This document shows, one piece after another, positions 10,998 to 21,447 of a stretch of DNA of 64,000 nucleotides. The translations under genes were made by a program, and so were the position numbers. The DNA comes from Prillingera fragicola. Lineage: Eukaryota; Basidiomycota; Tremellomycetes; Trichosporonales; Trichosporonaceae. The number at the start of each line of letters is the position of its first letter. The first letter of the stretch is position 1. Where the stretch lies: NCBI GenBank assembly GCA_002335605.1, contig BEDY01000007.1:1-64000 (forward strand), in the 5' to 3' direction. The notes below the pieces were generated by a model. That model was not told where the DNA came from. It did not search any database and saw only the letters and a list, made by a program, of their open reading frames with translations.

Positions 10998-12303
10998 CTA
11001 GGCAAACACACCCACAAACACCGACATGCCGTCCTTCTCAATACTGAACACGAACGGCCGGTCAAAGACGATATTGATAGGTCTCGGCGGGGTGTACTCG
11101 TAAAGTCCAAAGCCGTATTGATCGTCCGACAATGTCGCTGCCGCGGCCTTGGCGCCCTCTTCGTCCCACTCTATGCTGGCTTTGTGCAGAATCCGCGGCG
11201 AGGGGCGCCCTACATGATCAACTGTAAGCCGGGTCAGAGGCGCATAGGGCACACCGAGAACGTCCAGCGCATTTTGAACCTCGGCGTCGAACTTGATGGG
11301 GCGGTCGAGACGCGGGAAGGAAAGGGCAACCACGGGTCTGTGTTTGGTACTAGAGTTGGGGCCGGCAAGGGTAGCAAGGAGCGTGGGTATCGAGACGTCA
11401 GGGTTCGGGAGGTAGGCCACGAATGTAGATGTGTCTGCAGGTGGGACGACGGGCACTGTACCGATCGCGAAGGGGAGAGGGGCAGAGCGGACCGGTGGAC
11501 GAGGAGGTGTGCATGCAGCGGTGGCTTCGTCTTCGCCGAAGTCGAGCTCAACAGCAGTGTACCCATGTCCCACCCGAATGGTGCGTGTCGACTCGCAGTG
11601 CATCATGCTCACCATGCGGTCGCCTTGCTCCCCACGAAAAGTTTCCAGTTTCGTCCTACAGTCCGCAAAGGTCGTCACCCAACCTTGCTTGAACGAAATA
11701 GCGTTGATGAAGATAACGTTTTGGCCTTCAAGTCCCACTTCATCGACCATTTTGTCGATCATGCCATCCGTGGTTTTCGACACCCAGTCGTTGATGGGAC
11801 CGGCGATGGTTTCGAGCTCGCGCGCAACCTTGATTTCGGCGCCAAGGGTATGGGCCCACGACTGGAAAGACTTTTCAAGAATTGAATATTCGCTGGAGGT
11901 CTTGGCGGGGTTGCCGCAAACAGCAATCAGATAGCCACCGCAAAGTGACCGGCCAGCGCCGAGGTACTGGGCCAGACGGGGAAAGGCAGCTGGTGGTCCG
12001 ATACGCTTCGCCATGCGGGCTGCCAGTTCCGGTTCCGCCGCGCCCATGGAGAGCCCCAGGCACATGGCGATAGAAAAGGGAGAGAGGACAAGAGAATTCT
12101 TATCATAATAGTGGGCGAGGAGCTCGAAGCCCAGACCAGCTTGGGCGGCGATCACGGCACTGGTATGCGAGACTGTCGTCAGATGTGGACAGGAGTGCGG
12201 GCTTACTGTGCATCTGGACAACTTGCCTTGGGATGTGAGAAGCAAGTCGAATCTGTGTCCAAGAAGACGTAGAGACCTTCTTTAATAGGTCGCGGGTGGC
12301 CAT
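10998..12303 (-). CDS. Serpin (serine protease inhibitor fold), intracellular
   Basis: Exons 12303-12207 and 12172-10998 (34-nt intron, CTGAC branch) give 423 residues; ATG 12303 sits in GCCATGG. Serpin landmarks appear in order: helix A, LVLSPFSIAMCLGLSMGA (shutter Ser-Pro-x-Ser), FINAISFKQGW, VSMMHC, then the hinge WDEEGAKAAAATLS near residues 368-381 and the C-terminal RPINIVFDRPFVFSIEKDG. The hinge keeps Glu at P17, Gly at P15 and four Ala at P12-P9, the pattern of inhibitory serpins, but P14 is Ala rather than Thr/Ser. The reactive loop is several residues longer than in alpha-1-antitrypsin and has no obvious basic P1, so the target protease cannot be named. No signal peptide is seen, suggesting a cytosolic or nuclear inhibitor. 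Serpins are scarce in fungi. Confidence 0.93.
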
Positions 12304-13169
12304 GGCGAATGCCGAGTCGTTCTTCACACCGACAGAAGTGCCTGGTACCTCCACGGCCACAGTGACCAGCGTCCAGCAAGGACGCGGAGCTCATCTGTGA
12401 AGATTAGGCAGGTCTGCTGCATGGAGCCCATGTGTAATGAAATCGAACACTTTTCCGAGGGGAGACACAACAAATGCAGCTGCTGGTGGGGCTGTGGTTG
12501 TCAGGCAAGCCTCCCAATCTCGGTGCCGCTTCCCGCACCACCTTGGAGATTCGGACCCGAAACCTTGATCGCGGACACCTCAGTTTGTGAAGGGTTTGTA
12601 GAGAATGTCGTAGTACAAGCTGGGCATAAGTATCATTGGATGGTAGATTCGGTGAAGATTAAGAGGGGAGTCGACAAGTGTTGTCGGAAACGCGAGAACG
12701 AGGAGCATAGGAACCGTTTTCGGACCAAGGAGAATCGAGTCGCCAGCCGCGGCTTGGCTTGCCGATATGGAGGTGCTATCATCAGCTGATGTATGTAAGT
12801 GGAGTGTAAGCGCCAGTTCAGCAACGCAATGCCGAGTTGAGTCTTCAGATGGGCAACAGAGTGAACTGAAAGGACATAACATGGTGATGAACGACAAGAT
12901 CCCTTTGCCAACGAGATTGAACTTTACGTAAGTCTCCCAATTATCTAGAGCACAAATGACCGATGAATCAGCAGTCACACCACAGAGCATCCGATAGGTG
13001 CTGGTGAGGAGACAGTGGACCAGTGGGAACAGGTGACAAGCATAATGACAGCCCGAGATTGCAATCCGTCAAGTTAGGACTTGGCAATCCGTTGCGCGCC
13101 TCGGCACACGGATCACAACCGTTTTTTGCCCGCCCAACTCCACTGCCACCTCGACCGCGCTCGCGCCGC
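12304..13169. other. Intergenic, no gene seen
   Basis: This 866-bp region is upstream of the serpin gene and downstream of the next minus-strand gene. Open frames of up to ~137 codons on the minus strand lack any domain or splice support. It presumably contains the serpin promoter. Confidence 0.45.
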
Positions 13170-13741
13170 CTACCACCCCTCCGCGTCCACAACAGGCGCA
13201 AGCGCAGCCTGCCTCTCAAATTCTACCTTCTCGTTAACCACCAGCGGATCTCGCCGAGCTTTGTGCCTCTTCCGGCGAGTGACAGTCGGCACCTCAGTGA
13301 GCCACAGGGTGCGTGGGTCGAGCTGGAGCATGAGGTGTTCGATCGTGCAGTCACGTTTCGCACGTTGGCATGGCATGCACGCGTCCGCGAGGTAGGTGTA
13401 GCCTCCGATGAGTGTGAGGGCACGGATCTTGCAGGCTGCCCAGGTGGGGCAGTCGCGGCATTGCAGCGACTTGCGGCTCGTCATCTCAGCATGTGCTCGG
13501 GCAGACAGAGGGGTACTCGCCGGAATAAATACTTCCTTCCATTATCCCAGGTCTCGACGAGCTCCCAGCCGAGCGCGTCCATAAGGTGTTTCTCCTGAAA
13601 GCCTGCCGGGCTGCCGTGGCCGCTAAATTGGGCTGGGATCCAGGGCTGACTGTTGCCTTGTACCAGGTTACGCCAGGGTGGTGGAGGACCTGCAGAGCGA
13701 CTTTGGCGACGCCGGCGAGAAGGAGGACTTTGGCGGGGCAT
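13170..13741 (-). CDS. Small Cys-rich hypothetical protein
   Basis: Two minus-strand frames, 13741-13481 and 13484-13170, overlap by four bases. Joining 13741-13517 to 13484-13170 through a 32-nt intron (donor GTACCC, acceptor GCTGAG) gives one 179-residue protein; the donor is poor, so separate products are also possible. The first part is basic (SRRRRQSRS) and contains LGWELVETWDNGRKYLF. The second part has two Cys clusters, CRDCPTWAAC and CMPCQRAKRDC, of the CxxC-x5/6-C type. The latter looks like the first half of a Zn2Cys6 finger, but the rest of that finger is absent. A metal-binding protein is possible; I do not recognise the family. Confidence 0.4.
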
Positions 13742-13932
13742 GATGGATGAGAAGACAGTGCGTTAACAGAGTGGTAGTCCTGACAAGGCTGAGAAAATAA
13801 GTGTGGTGAGCAGCTGTGAATGCAATCAGTTGCCTCAAAGCTCTAGGCCAATAAGTCCCGCCCCACGTCCTCCCCGACAAGGACAGGCTCACCGACCTGT
13901 GTGTAATGGTACAAATGGTACATTCCAAACCA

Positions 13933-16282
13933 TTACCGATAAACGACCGCAATGCCTTTTCTCCCCACCCCGTTCCGCATATCGTCCAGGCCGAGCACCT
14001 TCTCGAGTTGGTTCCAGCTCATACCCAGCCGGATCTGAATCTCGTCCGCATGGTGATGGCCATCGAGAAAGCCTATGAGTTGGTCTTCCAGCTCGTATAG
14101 CCTGCCTTCTGTTCGGCGCGCAGCAGCCAGTGTTCCTGCGCCGCTCCCAAAGCCTGATCCGACAAACCCCGAGCCCCCGCCACTGACTGGCCCCGATGGG
14201 CCGGATCGTAATGTGCCCGTCCGCCGCGAGGAAACGGAAGGATGTGTGTCGGGTGCCGACGTAAGGGAGCGGCCAGTCGGGTCACCTGATCCAGGTCCAC
14301 CATGGTTGTCGCGCCCGTGGGAGTGGGTCGAGTGCGAGCGGGGGTTGAGTGAGGGTCGCACTGCGTGCGGTTCGCGTTCCTTTTCGCGGTCTCGGGCTGT
14401 GAGAGCAAGTGTGCGCCGCTTAGGCGGTGTACCTACGGGGCCGATGCCGGGTGAGGTGGCGAGGTTGCTGACGCTGGCCACGGAGCCAACACTGCGGAGG
14501 GTGAACTGGCTGTCACCTGCCTGCGGATGCCCGGGGCCAGAACGCGACCAGGCAGAGTCGCCTAGGCGTGAATCGCGAGTGAGTGCGCTATCGCCACCGC
14601 GGCTGTCCCGGTCGCGCTGAAAGCCCACACGACGGCGCGTGCCAAAGTGTTCGCCTGGTCCTCCTAGAACTGAGCCGAGATCACGACCATGCGCATGGGA
14701 GCCGAGGCCAAGGCCCAGGAGGAGTGGCGCTGTGCGATCCACGATGACTGGCCAGCGGTGAACACGCCGGATGAAGCCCTTGATGATGCCAAAGGAGACG
14801 AAGCGGCGCGGGTCAATGCCCTTGCGCGGTATAGCATGAGATTCCATCCAGTGGTGAATGGTCATGCCGGGCTGGAGGTGCGAATAGAGGGCAGCAAGGG
14901 TGGGCCAGTCGGGGACCGGGAAGCCAGGCCGCGTCACGTACGAGCCACACTCAGCGATAACAGAGTTGTCGGATACCAGCCGTGGAAACGATGGTGTGAC
15001 GGCGTACATGTTCGAGTACTGAAAGATGTCGATCTGGGGTCAGGAGCGGCACCGTTACGTGAACTTACCATCATGACGACCTGGTAGAAGAGCATGTGCC
15101 GAAGGGTCTCACGCACAAGCGCAAGATCCGCGTCGGCCAGCTGCGCGATGCGTGCGCTGTGATTGATACCGTTGATGTGGTCGGTGACACGCGACGCAGT
15201 AATGTCCCAGTTACGATCCTTGAGCTCGGCAAGGTTTACGAGGGCGATCGGGACGTCCCAGTCGTTGCATTCTGGCGGATTGGCTTCGTGGTAAGCGTAG
15301 CACCAGATGATTCACTCACGATAAAATGGGAACAGCCTCAATTCCAAGCTGTTGAACCCGTCAAGAGGAATCGATGTCTCCGAGTACGAATTGAGATCCT
15401 CGAGGAGCTGCTCCAGGACCGACCCCATGGACGCATGTTCTGGCAGCGGTGCCGACAAGTATCCCGAGTCGAGCTCTGCGCTCCTGAATATACGTGCAAT
15501 CTTGCGCACGACCGGCTCGAATGCCGCGAGGTTGGCTGTCGCGCGGAACACAAAGCACATGTTCCACATGTACTGGTTGCGCTGATACCGGCCGTCGCCC
15601 TCGATGACACTCGGCAGACCCATGATGCGATACTCTGTCTTGTCTTTGTCATCGTCGACGCCCCGACAATCGTCGTCGTCCGAGTCGGATGGGGATGGAG
15701 ACGCCGCGCCGCCCTCGTCCCAGGCGCCTGGTGCGCGGAACGTGACGAGCTTGCCGTGCAGTGACTTTTTGGGAATCACATACTCGGAGATGGGCGAAAA
15801 GTCGATAAGCGTGCGTGGCGGGTGAAGTTGGGGGAGTGGGGCCGGGGAAGAGTTGCGGGTGGCAGGCTGCAGGACAGACGAGCCAGAAGTGGGAGACGTG
15901 ACAGTGGCCGTCGAGGTTATGGATGTAGTCGAATTTGTGGATGTGGTAGGTTGGACAGGATGGGCGGGTCGTGTTCGTGACCGTGAGCGAGACGCTGAGC
16001 GCGACCGCGGCACCTCCTCCCAGCCGGAAGAGATGAGGCGCTCTGGCACTTGGTGCTTGACCGTTGGACCAAGGACGGGGTCGAAGGTGGCATAGAAGAT
16101 CTGGCCTGTCAGTAACGGTGTGTAGATTTACGAGGTAGGTGAAGGTGAAGGTGTAACGGTACAGCACACCAAAGCCGGGGTTGTAGCTGCCCCTTCCCCT
16201 CTGCACAACAGAGGGTACTCACGCCGACGATCTGCGGCAAGAACGACCTGCTATAGATCAGCAACGGTTCACGCTCAATCAT
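13933..16282 (-). CDS. NPR2: Nitrogen permease regulator 2 (SEACIT/GATOR1 subunit)
   Basis: Exons 16282-16223, 16100-15320, 15283-15069 and 15033-13933 (introns 122, 36 and 35 nt) give 718 residues. The protein starts FLPQIVG then IFYATFDPVLGPTV and KHQVPERLIS, the longin-type opening of Npr2/NPRL2. Conserved blocks follow: SEYVIPKKSLHGKLVTF, YMWNMCFVFRA, FEPVVRKIARIFRSAE, LLEDLNSYSE, IDIFQYSNMYAVTP, RRFVSFGIIKGFIRR and, at the end, YELEDQLIGFLDGHHHADEI. Family members are usually ~380-450 residues; the excess is a disordered Ser/Arg/Pro insert around 80-140 and a ~200-residue Gly/Ser/Arg insert around 450-655. With Npr3 and Iml1 it forms the GAP complex that lowers TORC1 activity when amino acids run short. 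The first intron is long for this window, so the first exon is the least certain. Confidence 0.9.
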
Positions 16283-16803
16283 ACGGGCAGCAAGACAACT
16301 ACAGCTGCCTAAGACAGCAGCAACAACAACAACAACAAGACAGCGTTGCCCATATCCCGTCGCCAGTGGCTGGCTCTCACAGCAGCGATATGACCACACA
16401 GCCCTGCGTGCCAGCGACAGCACGGGAGCACTGACAGAGAAGTACAGTGTGCAAGTGGAGGTCCCTCACAACCAGCCTTCCGCGCGGACCTCTGCTCGAG
16501 TGTGCGTGTCTGCAGTCTGCTTGCAGTGGGACGAGAAGAAAGACTCACTCGTCTGAGGCGCCCATTGCGCGTATGTCCCCCCTTTCGAAAGCGTACGGAA
16601 CTGGGAAAGAGCGGATGCACAAAGAGTCGGTGCCAGCGAAGGAGCAATGACGTCCCTGGCTGGTCAGTCAGGCGGCGGCGACCACGGAACCAAATAACTT
16701 CAACTTGTGCAAATGTTGGTCCACCACCACTACTCATGCATCGCCCACTACCTGCTGCTCGCCTCGCTAAAGCAGGAAGCACGCACCCGGCCGACCCTCC
16801 GCC
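16283..16803. promoter_or_regulatory. Divergent promoter region between NPR2 and the methyltransferase
   Basis: NPR2 (minus) and the methyltransferase (plus) are transcribed away from each other from this 521-bp interval, which must hold both promoters. A short CAA-type microsatellite lies at about 16318-16340. No TATA box was recognised. Confidence 0.55.
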
Positions 16804-18069
16804 ATGGAGGACATCCCTTTGGTGCCCGGGGGTGTGTTTGTGCTTGCTCCCGACTGCGTGGTCGTCGAGGACGCCGACGAGGAGGTGGGTGGCCATTGGC
16901 GATAGTGCCTTGGTGCTTGGTCTAGGGTTGACGCAAGCGGCTGACAGCCAGGTGATGGAGCTGTACATGGAACGCACCTATGCCTCGCAAGAAGGCGGTC
17001 TTGGCTACCTGGACGGCAAGGAGCCTGAGCTCACCATGGAGCTGGAGCTGGTCCCGCCCGAGCTCGAGAACTCTGTCGCGCCCCTCCCTGCCCCCGGAGC
17101 TGCCAAGGCGGGCCGCAAGACGCGCAGGAAGGATGCCAAGGCTGCCCAGGCCATTACAGTTGAGCTTACAGTGCTGCAAGATCCGGGAGCGTTGCGAGCA
17201 CGCTCAGGAGACACTGGTACGGGTTGTGCGCGTGACGGCCATTAACATTACAGGAAGCGTACTCTGGCGCTCGTCGTTACATCTAGCCCGCCGCCTCCTC
17301 TCGCTGCACCACTTTCCACCCCCGACCCCGGGGCTGTTCACCCCCTCGGCGCTGTCGCAGGCGCACGTCCTAGAGCTCGGGGCAGGCACAGGCGTGCTCG
17401 CGGCTCTCCTCGGCCCCCTCGCAGCCAAATGGACCGCCACGGACCTCGAAGCAAACATAAAGCTCGTGCAGCGCAACCTGGTTGCCAACGGTATCCCCTC
17501 GAGTGCGTCCAGCTCTCCGGTGGCAAGTCCACACCCGCACGAGTCGAAACGGCTAGGCAAGCACAAACCCTCCTCGCCGGGATCCGCCAGCGGCGTTCCC
17601 GCCGTCAACGTCGTCGCCGAGGCCCTGGACTGGATGGACGTCTCGGCCCAACGCGCGGCCGCCCGCCGACGCACACGGGGGGATCCGCTCGCGTTCGCCC
17701 TCCCCGGCGCTGGGGAGCTCGACGTCGTCGTGGCCGTCGACTGTATCTACAACGAACACCTCATCTCCCCCCTGGTCGATACCCTTGCCTGTGCGTGCGC
17801 CAGGGGCGCGGTTGCGCTCGTCGTTATGGAGTTGAGGAGTAGTGACGTCGTGAGTACTGTGACCCTGCACAAGTTCTGGGATGACGGAGAGATGGAGACT
17901 GACAGCACAGTCGACGCAGTTTCTCTCAACGTGGCTCGGGGACGAGGCGGGCTTTACCGTCGTCCGGCTTGGTGAGGCTGCGTTGGGGCAGTGGGTCGGG
18001 GCCAAGGGCCGGTGGGCGGGGTGGATTGGGTGGATTCCTGGGTCGAAGAAGAGCTCTGAGGAGTACTGA
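16804..18069 (+). CDS. METTL21-family protein-lysine methyltransferase, RKM5-like
   Basis: Exons 16804-16884, 16952-17216, 17254-17849 and 17911-18069 (introns 67, 37 and 61 nt) give 366 residues, close to yeast Rkm5 (367). The class I SAM-binding fold is clear: VLELGAGTGVLAALLGPLA (motif I, about 153-171), ATDLE at the end of strand 2, and DVVVAVDCIYNEHLISPLVD (motif II region) where METTL21 proteins carry the DxxY/N-type motif. The C-terminus reads FLSTWLGDEAGF and WIGWIPGS. Yeast Rkm5 monomethylates a lysine of ribosomal protein L1; the substrate here is inferred from similarity only. The N-terminal exon starts MEDIPLVPGG at an ATG in a good context (GCCATGG). Confidence 0.82.
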
Positions 18070-19865
18070 AATGGTGGTGGCTGAGCGCTTGGGTGGTAGG
18101 GCATTGGGTCTCCTTGCATGCATTGGGTTTTGGGTCTCCTCGCAAATGGTAATGGGTCAGTGGACGCGTCCCACGGACGCTGCCGAACACGAGCTGATGA
18201 TTGTAAGAAACACTACTGCCACAAGCGCATGGTGGACTTGTCCGCCTGTCTGCACCACATGTCAGCGAGCAGCGCCATGTCAGCTCAGGACATGAGTAAT
18301 GACCCATTCAACAGCTGCCACAAGCACGCGATATCCCATTACAAGCTCCCGTCGAGCAAGCAGCCGCCGTATCTGACGCAAGAGGGGGGTTAACGCAACA
18401 GCGGGACAATACTCTCGTACACCCTGCCTGGACTTGACCCCCGCCTGGAGTTGACGGCCTGGCTGACATCGAATGCAGACTTTGGCTGGCATACGCGATG
18501 CATGGAGCATGGCTGATCATGGCTGACTTTGAATCGTTTGTCCGGCTTATTTACGCGCTGCTGCTCAATGCCAAGCAAGGGTGGTGGGATAGGATTACAT
18601 GGCACAGTACATTGGATGGGACGTTTGACGCGTCACGCGTCCTTTTAGTGGCCCCTATGAAGCGTTGGAGCAGACTGGGAAATGGAGCTACGGAGAGAGA
18701 TGATGCATTGTCATTCCGATATCGTTGTCATGCTGCTGGACATGTGAATGCTCCACACAATGTTACGCATTGCTCGGTTGTTGCTTTGGTCAAGAAGGCT
18801 GAGCGTCGAACATGAGTCTGGTGATCTTGTGATGGTGAGCAGCATGTAGAGCCATGTACGACGACATGTTGGGCAGACGACACCCGGGAGGACAAACAAC
18901 GAGAAATAGGCACATTGTGCCCCGGGAACAGGCACCCCAGTATGATATACTGGCAGCAAGGCATGGGAGCAGAGGAACCTTGCGTAGTTATTCCTGATTC
19001 CTGATACTCTTCACCCCGGAATGACATACAGGCATCAGAGCAGAGGATGCCAAAGACTCTAGGGTGCAACAGCTGAAGGCCTGGCTAGACCCATCGTGCC
19101 GGACCCTGAAAAGACCTGCTGTGGGTCTGATGCCTTGAGGTGAATCAGGGTCCCTTCTTGGACTGTTGTTTTTGAGGGCGCAACGCTGTTTGAACCAAAA
19201 CAATGCCCAGAGCCGGTCCTCTGCTCTGATGCCCGTTGCACCCAAACACCATCCTCGTCCTCTCCCCTTCCCTCCCTCCTCCCCTTCCTTCTTCTCCTCG
19301 ACACACACACCTCTGTGACCACCTCGGAATCCTCCTCCTCCTCTTTCATCCTCCTACTACTCCTTCCTAATCACTACTACTACTACAACCCTTCTACAAA
19401 GAACAACACACAACAGCAGCGAATCCGACACTCCTTTATCACCCCCTCCCGACCACCGCTCAATCCAAACACCTCGACAACCCTCCTCCCACCTTCCCCC
19501 TTCCCCCTTGTCGACGCTCGGACCCACACCCACGCGATCAGCAACAAGCCCCCTTCCTCCTCCTCCCACCGACCCATCCATTCACTGGTGAGTAGCCCTA
19601 CACCCGTGCACCCACCCTCCTCCAGACCAGAGTGGCTTCCAAGCACCCCGCGACGACGCGACGCTCGGCGGCGGCGCAAAGAGGTCGTGCACCAGCTTCT
19701 TAGCGTCGGTCTGGTCTGACTTTGGCTTGGATTGCTTCGGCTGCTTTGTGTCTGCCTGCTTCCATTTTGCGCACTGCTCCGTGCTGACACCTTCTTCTCC
19801 TGCCCGTTCACCTTTTTACTTGCCCTCCTTGCGACTCCCGCATTCATCATCTGCCAGACTACAAC
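18070..19865. other. Long 5' intergenic region with CT-rich tracts
   Basis: No gene was recognised in 1.8 kb. Pyrimidine-rich tracts at about 19250-19315 and 19430-19570 precede the Fus1-like gene, as is common in fungal core promoters. An open frame at 19315-19719 mostly translates this CT-rich sequence and was not accepted. Confidence 0.55.
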
Positions 19866-21447
19866 ATGGCCACTACCAGGTCGGCCGCGGTGCCTCCTCC
19901 CGGTGAGTCTGCAATACTAATCTCATATGACGAGTACTGAAAGCACAGCCTTTGTCTCCTCCTCGGCCCCAGTGGTCAACCCCCCCACCACGCCGACGTC
20001 GGCACCTGTCCCGCCCGTCACTTCGTCGAACCCGCCCGTGACGACTCCGGTCGCCCCGGTGACTTCGTCAACTCCCGTCGAGGTCTCCTCGGAGCCTCCC
20101 CCTCCCACGACGTCCGAGCCCCCCGCCCCCACGACCTCGGAGGAGCCAACGTCCAGCGAACAGCCCGAGCCCAGCGTCGTCATTGTCACTTCTACCTCGC
20201 AGCCGCCATCGTCGTCGTCATCGGTCGCCCCCTCGTCGAGCTCCAGCAGGACTAGCAACACCCCTTTGACCATCACGTCCACTCTCGACAAAGGTCCCTC
20301 CCTTGTTACCGGCACCAGCGGCAAGCCGTCGAACACTGCGGACGCTGCCAAGGCTGGTTCCTCGAGCAGCGACCTCTCGAGCGGTGCGGTGAGTGTTTCA
20401 GTCTAGTGTCCGTTGTCGAGAGTGCGCGTTTCCAGTTCTGCTCTGCTTTCTGCAACACTGCGTCCGTGCTGGACGCAGGTTTGAGCTCGACGCGATATCT
20501 CGCGGCGGTTTGGGGGTTGAGGTTTTCACTCCCGGACTCTCATCCCTGGGTGCGTTCCTTGGCGCGTGCCGCGGCATTGTCAGAGCTGGGTAACGGCATT
20601 TTACGGCGGTGTGGCCCAATCCATTGCTTGGGCAAGTGCTGACTGGCCGCAGATTGCTGGCATCGTCGTTGGCGTTATTGCCGGTCTCGCCATTCTCGGT
20701 GCGCTCCTGTTCCGCTGGTGGCGCAAGAACCAGCGCGCGTCGCGCACTGCCCACCGCGCTTCCATGTTTGAGCCATGGCAGACGGCGCCGGCCATGGACG
20801 AGCAGCTCGAAAAGTCGTACCCGATGCAGGAGCCCGCGTACCCCGCCGAGCACTATGCGCAGTACGAGGACCCCACTGCGCCCAACTATGCCGGCCCCTA
20901 CCAGCAGCAGTACCCAGGCTACGGCGCCGAGTCGGGATACCCCGCTGGCGGCCAGTACGCCGCCGACTACCAGCCTGGCCAGTACATGGACCCCGCTGCT
21001 GGCGGCATGGCCGGCGCTGGTGCTGCGACTGCTGCCGCCGGTGGCGCGGCATACTATGCCTCGCAGCAGCCTGGCCACACCTCGCCCGAGCAGCAGTTCC
21101 GCTCTGTCGAGGGCGAGACGTCGCCCATCGCAGGCCACGAGTCGGTCTCGCCTTCGTTGGGTAACGCTGCCATCCCCGCGGGTGCCGCCGGCGCTGCCGC
21201 GGGTGCCGCTGCGGGCTCTACCCTCCCCACGCCCGCTGCGGCCGGCACCACTGGCGCGCTGCACGACGGCATGATGGTGCGTGTCAAGGTTGGCTTTGTC
21301 CGTTCGCTCGAGGACGAGCTCGCCATCAACCAGGGCCAGCAGCTCTACCTCCACACGGCGTACGACGACGGATGGTGTCTCTGTGAAAACGACGCCGGAG
21401 ACCGCGGAGTCGTGCCCCTCAGCTGTCTCGAGCCTGCTGCGGCCTAA
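19866..21447 (+). CDS. Fus1-like membrane protein: mucin-like ectodomain, TM, SH3
   Basis: Exons 19866-19902, 19949-20388 and 20584-21447 (introns 46 and 195 nt) give 446 residues. There is no cleavable signal peptide; residues 13-160 are Ser/Thr/Pro-rich and suited to O-mannosylation. A single membrane segment, IAGIVVGVIAGLAILGALLF (about 183-204), is followed by a basic stop (RWWRKN), a Tyr/Pro/Gln/Gly-rich tail and Ala/Gly-rich sequence. The last ~60 residues form an SH3 domain (MVRVKVGFVRSLEDEL, DDGWCLCEN, RGVVPLSCLEP). This is the architecture of yeast Fus1, which acts in cell fusion, and resembles other fungal surface sensors. The role is inferred from architecture, not from sequence identity. 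CT-rich tracts precede it. Confidence 0.82.

Noticed and set aside
13023..13598. A 191-codon plus-strand frame
   Set aside because: It overlaps the minus-strand Cys-rich gene and has shadow-like composition with no domain.
14075..14620. A 181-codon plus-strand frame opposite NPR2
   Set aside because: It mirrors the disordered insert of NPR2 and has no independent support.
16106..16222. Alternative acceptor (TGACAG) for NPR2 intron 1
   Set aside because: It shifts the frame; the GGCCAG acceptor at 16101-16103 keeps the longin-type start intact.
19315..19719. A 134-codon frame before the Fus1-like gene
   Set aside because: It is a translation of CT-rich promoter sequence giving Ser/Pro/Tyr runs.
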